64,000 nucleotides of DNA, from NCBI RefSeq assembly GCF_000336815.1, contig NZ_AOLG01000054.1, positions 45,394 to 109,393 on the forward strand, in the 5' to 3' direction. The translations under genes and the position numbers were made by a program. Shown piece by piece: positions 62,135 through 64,000 of the stretch (its first letter is position 1; each line of letters begins with the position of its first letter). A model generated the notes under the pieces. That model made no database searches and had not been told where the DNA came from. It saw only the letters and a program-made list of their open reading frames with translations. Source of the DNA: Haloferax prahovense DSM 18310 (lineage in GTDB: Archaea; Halobacteriota; Halobacteria; Halobacteriales; Haloferacaceae).

Positions 62135-63091
62135 TCACTCGACCGCGACGGTATCGAGCGCCCGCTCGACCACGTCGCGGCCGGAGCGCTCGTCGGTCGT
62201 CCGGACGCGGTGGGCCCAGACGCTCCGCACCTCGCGCTGGACGTCGTCGGGGACGACGTAGTCGCGGGCGTCGAGGGCGGCGCGGGCCTGCGCGGCGCGC
62301 ACGAGGGCGATGGAACCGCGGGGACTCACGCCGAGGTCGGCGCGCGCTCTGGTGTCGGCCGCGAGCCGAGAGACGTAGCGGCGGACCGGCTCGCTCACCG
62401 TCACGTCGAGGATGCGCTCGCGGGCGTCGCGCACGTCACCGGCCGACGCGACCGGTTCGAGCGACTCGATGGGGTGGTGTCCCGAGACGCGGCCGAGCAG
62501 TTCCGTCTCCTCGGCCTCGTTGGGGTAGCCGAGATGAATCTTCTTCATGAACCGGTCGAGTTCGGCCAGCGGGAGGTCGTACGTTCGGTCGGGTTCCACG
62601 TCGTTCTGCGTCGCGATGACGGTGAAGGGGTCGGGGACGCGGCGGGTGACGCCGTCGACCGTGACCTGTAGCTCCTCCATGACTTCGAGGAGAGCGGCCT
62701 GCGTCTTCGGTGGCGCGCGGTTTATCTCGTCGCCGAGGACGACGTTCCCGAAGACCGGCCCCTCGCGGAACTCGAACTCGCTCGTCTGTTGGTTGAACAC
62801 GTTCACACCCGTCACGTCGGACGGGAGGAGGTCGGGCGTAAACTGGATGCGCTCGAACTCCCCCTCTATCGAGGTGGCGATGGCGCGGGCGAGCATCGTC
62901 TTGCCGACGCCCGGCACGTCCTCCAAGAGGAGGTGACCGCGGGCGAACAGCGCCACGATGATGTCTTCGATGGCGTCGTGGTGGCCGACGATGACGCGTT
63001 CGACGTTCTCGGAGATTCGTGTCGCGAGGTCCGACACCGCCTCGACCGAGAGCGCGGGGTCGAAGTCGGCGTCTGCATGTGCATCAGTCAT
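62135..63091 (-). CDS. MoxR-type AAA ATPase
   Basis: 318 aa. Walker A GVGKTMLAR near residue 60, Walker B LGDEINRAPPKTQAALLEVM, then ATQNDVE and LDRFMKKIHLGYP. MoxR ATPases act as chaperones that mature or activate partners, here probably the DUF58 and transglutaminase proteins. First gene of that operon, divergent from mutS. Confidence 0.94.
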   Translation of the reverse strand: MTDAHADADFDPALSVEAVSDLATRISENVERVIVGHHDAIEDIIVALFARGHLLLEDVPGVGKTMLARAIATSIEGEFERIQFTPDLLPSDVTGVNVFNQQTSEFEFREGPVFGNVVLGDEINRAPPKTQAALLEVMEELQVTVDGVTRRVPDPFTVIATQNDVEPDRTYDLPLAELDRFMKKIHLGYPNEAEETELLGRVSGHHPIESLEPVASAGDVRDARERILDVTVSEPVRRYVSRLAADTRARADLGVSPRGSIALVRAAQARAALDARDYVVPDDVQREVRSVWAHRVRTTDERSGRDVVERALDTVAVE

Positions 63092-63277
63092 TGATATCCC
63101 GGATTACCCGCCGACCGTGCCGAGAGGGACGACGGGTCTCTGTGTGCTATTATTGCTTCAGTCTACCTAACCTTGCTGGGTGTGTGCACGACCCAGTCCG
63201 GGCGGTGGTTCGGGCAAACGGCCGCCGACCGCGTCGTTCCCGGCCGTTTTTATTGCTCGGCCGCCCGCCTTGTGAGT

Positions 63278-64000
63278 ATGAACGCGGACGCCCAGCGGGG
63301 GGCGGTGTACGGCGCGCCGCCGGAGATGCTGGAAGTGCGGGACGACCTGACGCCGATGCTCTCGCAGTACGCCGACCTCTGCGAGGAACACGACGACGCG
63401 GTCGTGCTGTTTCAGGTCGGCGACTTCTACGAGGCGTTCTGCGGCGCGGCGGAGGCCGTCGCCCGCACCTGCGAGGTGACGCTGACCCAGCGCGAGGACT
63501 CCACCGGGACGTGGCCGATGGCGGGCATCCCCATCGACAACGCCGCGGGCTACCTCGAACGCCTGCTCGACGCCGGCTACCGGGTCGCGCTCGCGGAGCA
63601 GGTCGAGGACGCCGAGGAGGCGTCCGGCCTCGTGGACCGCGCGGTCACCCAACTCATCACGCCCGGCACCGTCGTCGACGAGGAACTGCTCGACGCCGGG
63701 CGGGCGACCTACCTCGGCGCGGTCGCTCGGGGCGGCGGCAACGCCGAGACCCGCGACGGCGACGCCGACGCCGACACCTACGGCCTCGCCGTCGTGGACG
63801 TCTCGACCGGCGAGTGTCTCGTCACCGGGGCGGACCGCGCGCTGGCGCTCGAAGAACTGGAGCGACTCGCGCCCGCCGAACTCGTCGTCGGCCCCGACTG
63901 CGACCTCCCGGACCTCTCGTTCGACCCGATGGAGACGCCGTTCGAACCGGGGGCGTTCGACGTCGACGCGGCCCGCGAAACGCTGTCGGCCTACGCGCCC
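63278..64000 (+). CDS. mutS: DNA mismatch repair protein MutS, N-terminal part
   Basis: 241 codons up to the window's right edge with no stop. FQVGDFYEAF is the mismatch-reading Phe-x-Glu motif, and GTWPMAGIP with ITPGTVVDEELL completes domain I. The ATPase part lies beyond the window. Haloarchaea carry more than one mutS paralogue and this piece does not decide which. Confidence 0.93.
   Translation, partial: MNADAQRGAVYGAPPEMLEVRDDLTPMLSQYADLCEEHDDAVVLFQVGDFYEAFCGAAEAVARTCEVTLTQREDSTGTWPMAGIPIDNAAGYLERLLDAGYRVALAEQVEDAEEASGLVDRAVTQLITPGTVVDEELLDAGRATYLGAVARGGGNAETRDGDADADTYGLAVVDVSTGECLVTGADRALALEELERLAPAELVVGPDCDLPDLSFDPMETPFEPGAFDVDAARETLSAYAP

Overview
The window is GC-rich, archaeal and almost certainly haloarchaeal, most likely Haloferax or a close relative. 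Evidence: very acidic proteins, many Tat (twin-arginine) lipoproteins, leaderless starts with TATA-like boxes 22-33 bases upstream, archaeal information-processing genes (aIF5B, SUI1, Nob1, Pus10, TrmY, PAN, SecDF) and the haloarchaeal-type malate synthase next to isocitrate lyase. The first 16 bases match the Tn5/Nextera mosaic end, so the window starts at a draft contig edge and the first gene is cut. The last gene (mutS) runs off the right end. No database search was possible; family names come from motif recognition.

Region 1 (1-8.2 kb) is accessory. It holds a cut Nudix hydrolase, an internally duplicated unknown protein, a cluster of UbiA prenyltransferase, FilR1-type regulator and cytochrome P450 with a second FilR1-type regulator divergent to it, and a Tat-exported precursor with an 18-cysteine C-terminal domain like halocin C8. 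That precursor is divergent to a membrane/zinc-ribbon protein. A DUF2178-like/XRE pair follows.

Region 2 (8.2-25 kb) holds a membrane protein, a methyltransferase, a cold-shock protein, a large Tat lipoprotein with an HDWE motif, an iron-type substrate-binding lipoprotein under a palindromic iron box with a second orphan box, tRNA-Pro(CGG) beside tRNA-like hairpin repeats, trmY, an ABC exporter, an AT-rich island that appears to have truncated a DUF4350-like gene, an ABC-2 export operon, the aceA-aceB glyoxylate operon and a DUF4112 protein.

Region 3 (25-41.1 kb) is mostly core: a pilin-like lipoprotein, a DMT exporter, pus10, rnhB, secF-secD, a GNAT protein, a CDP-alcohol phosphatidyltransferase, pgi, a CPBP protease, a PRC-barrel/nob1 pair and infB. 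Pus10 and TrmY together account for m1-pseudouridine at tRNA position 54.

Region 4 (41.1-53.2 kb) begins with a 787-bp insertion-like element with 20-bp terminal inverted repeats and an 8-bp target duplication, carrying a lipoprotein gene instead of a transposase. Then come a histidine kinase, pyruvoyl arginine decarboxylase, panB, a dUTPase/dCTP deaminase, aconitase, a RimI-like acetyltransferase and a large Bat-type regulator followed by nested palindromes.

Region 5 (53.2-64 kb) holds a HalOD1-like protein, a DUF5810-DUF5809-Nudix-rhodanese run, SUI1, two secreted or membrane-anchored proteins, the MoxR-DUF58-transglutaminase operon and the start of mutS.
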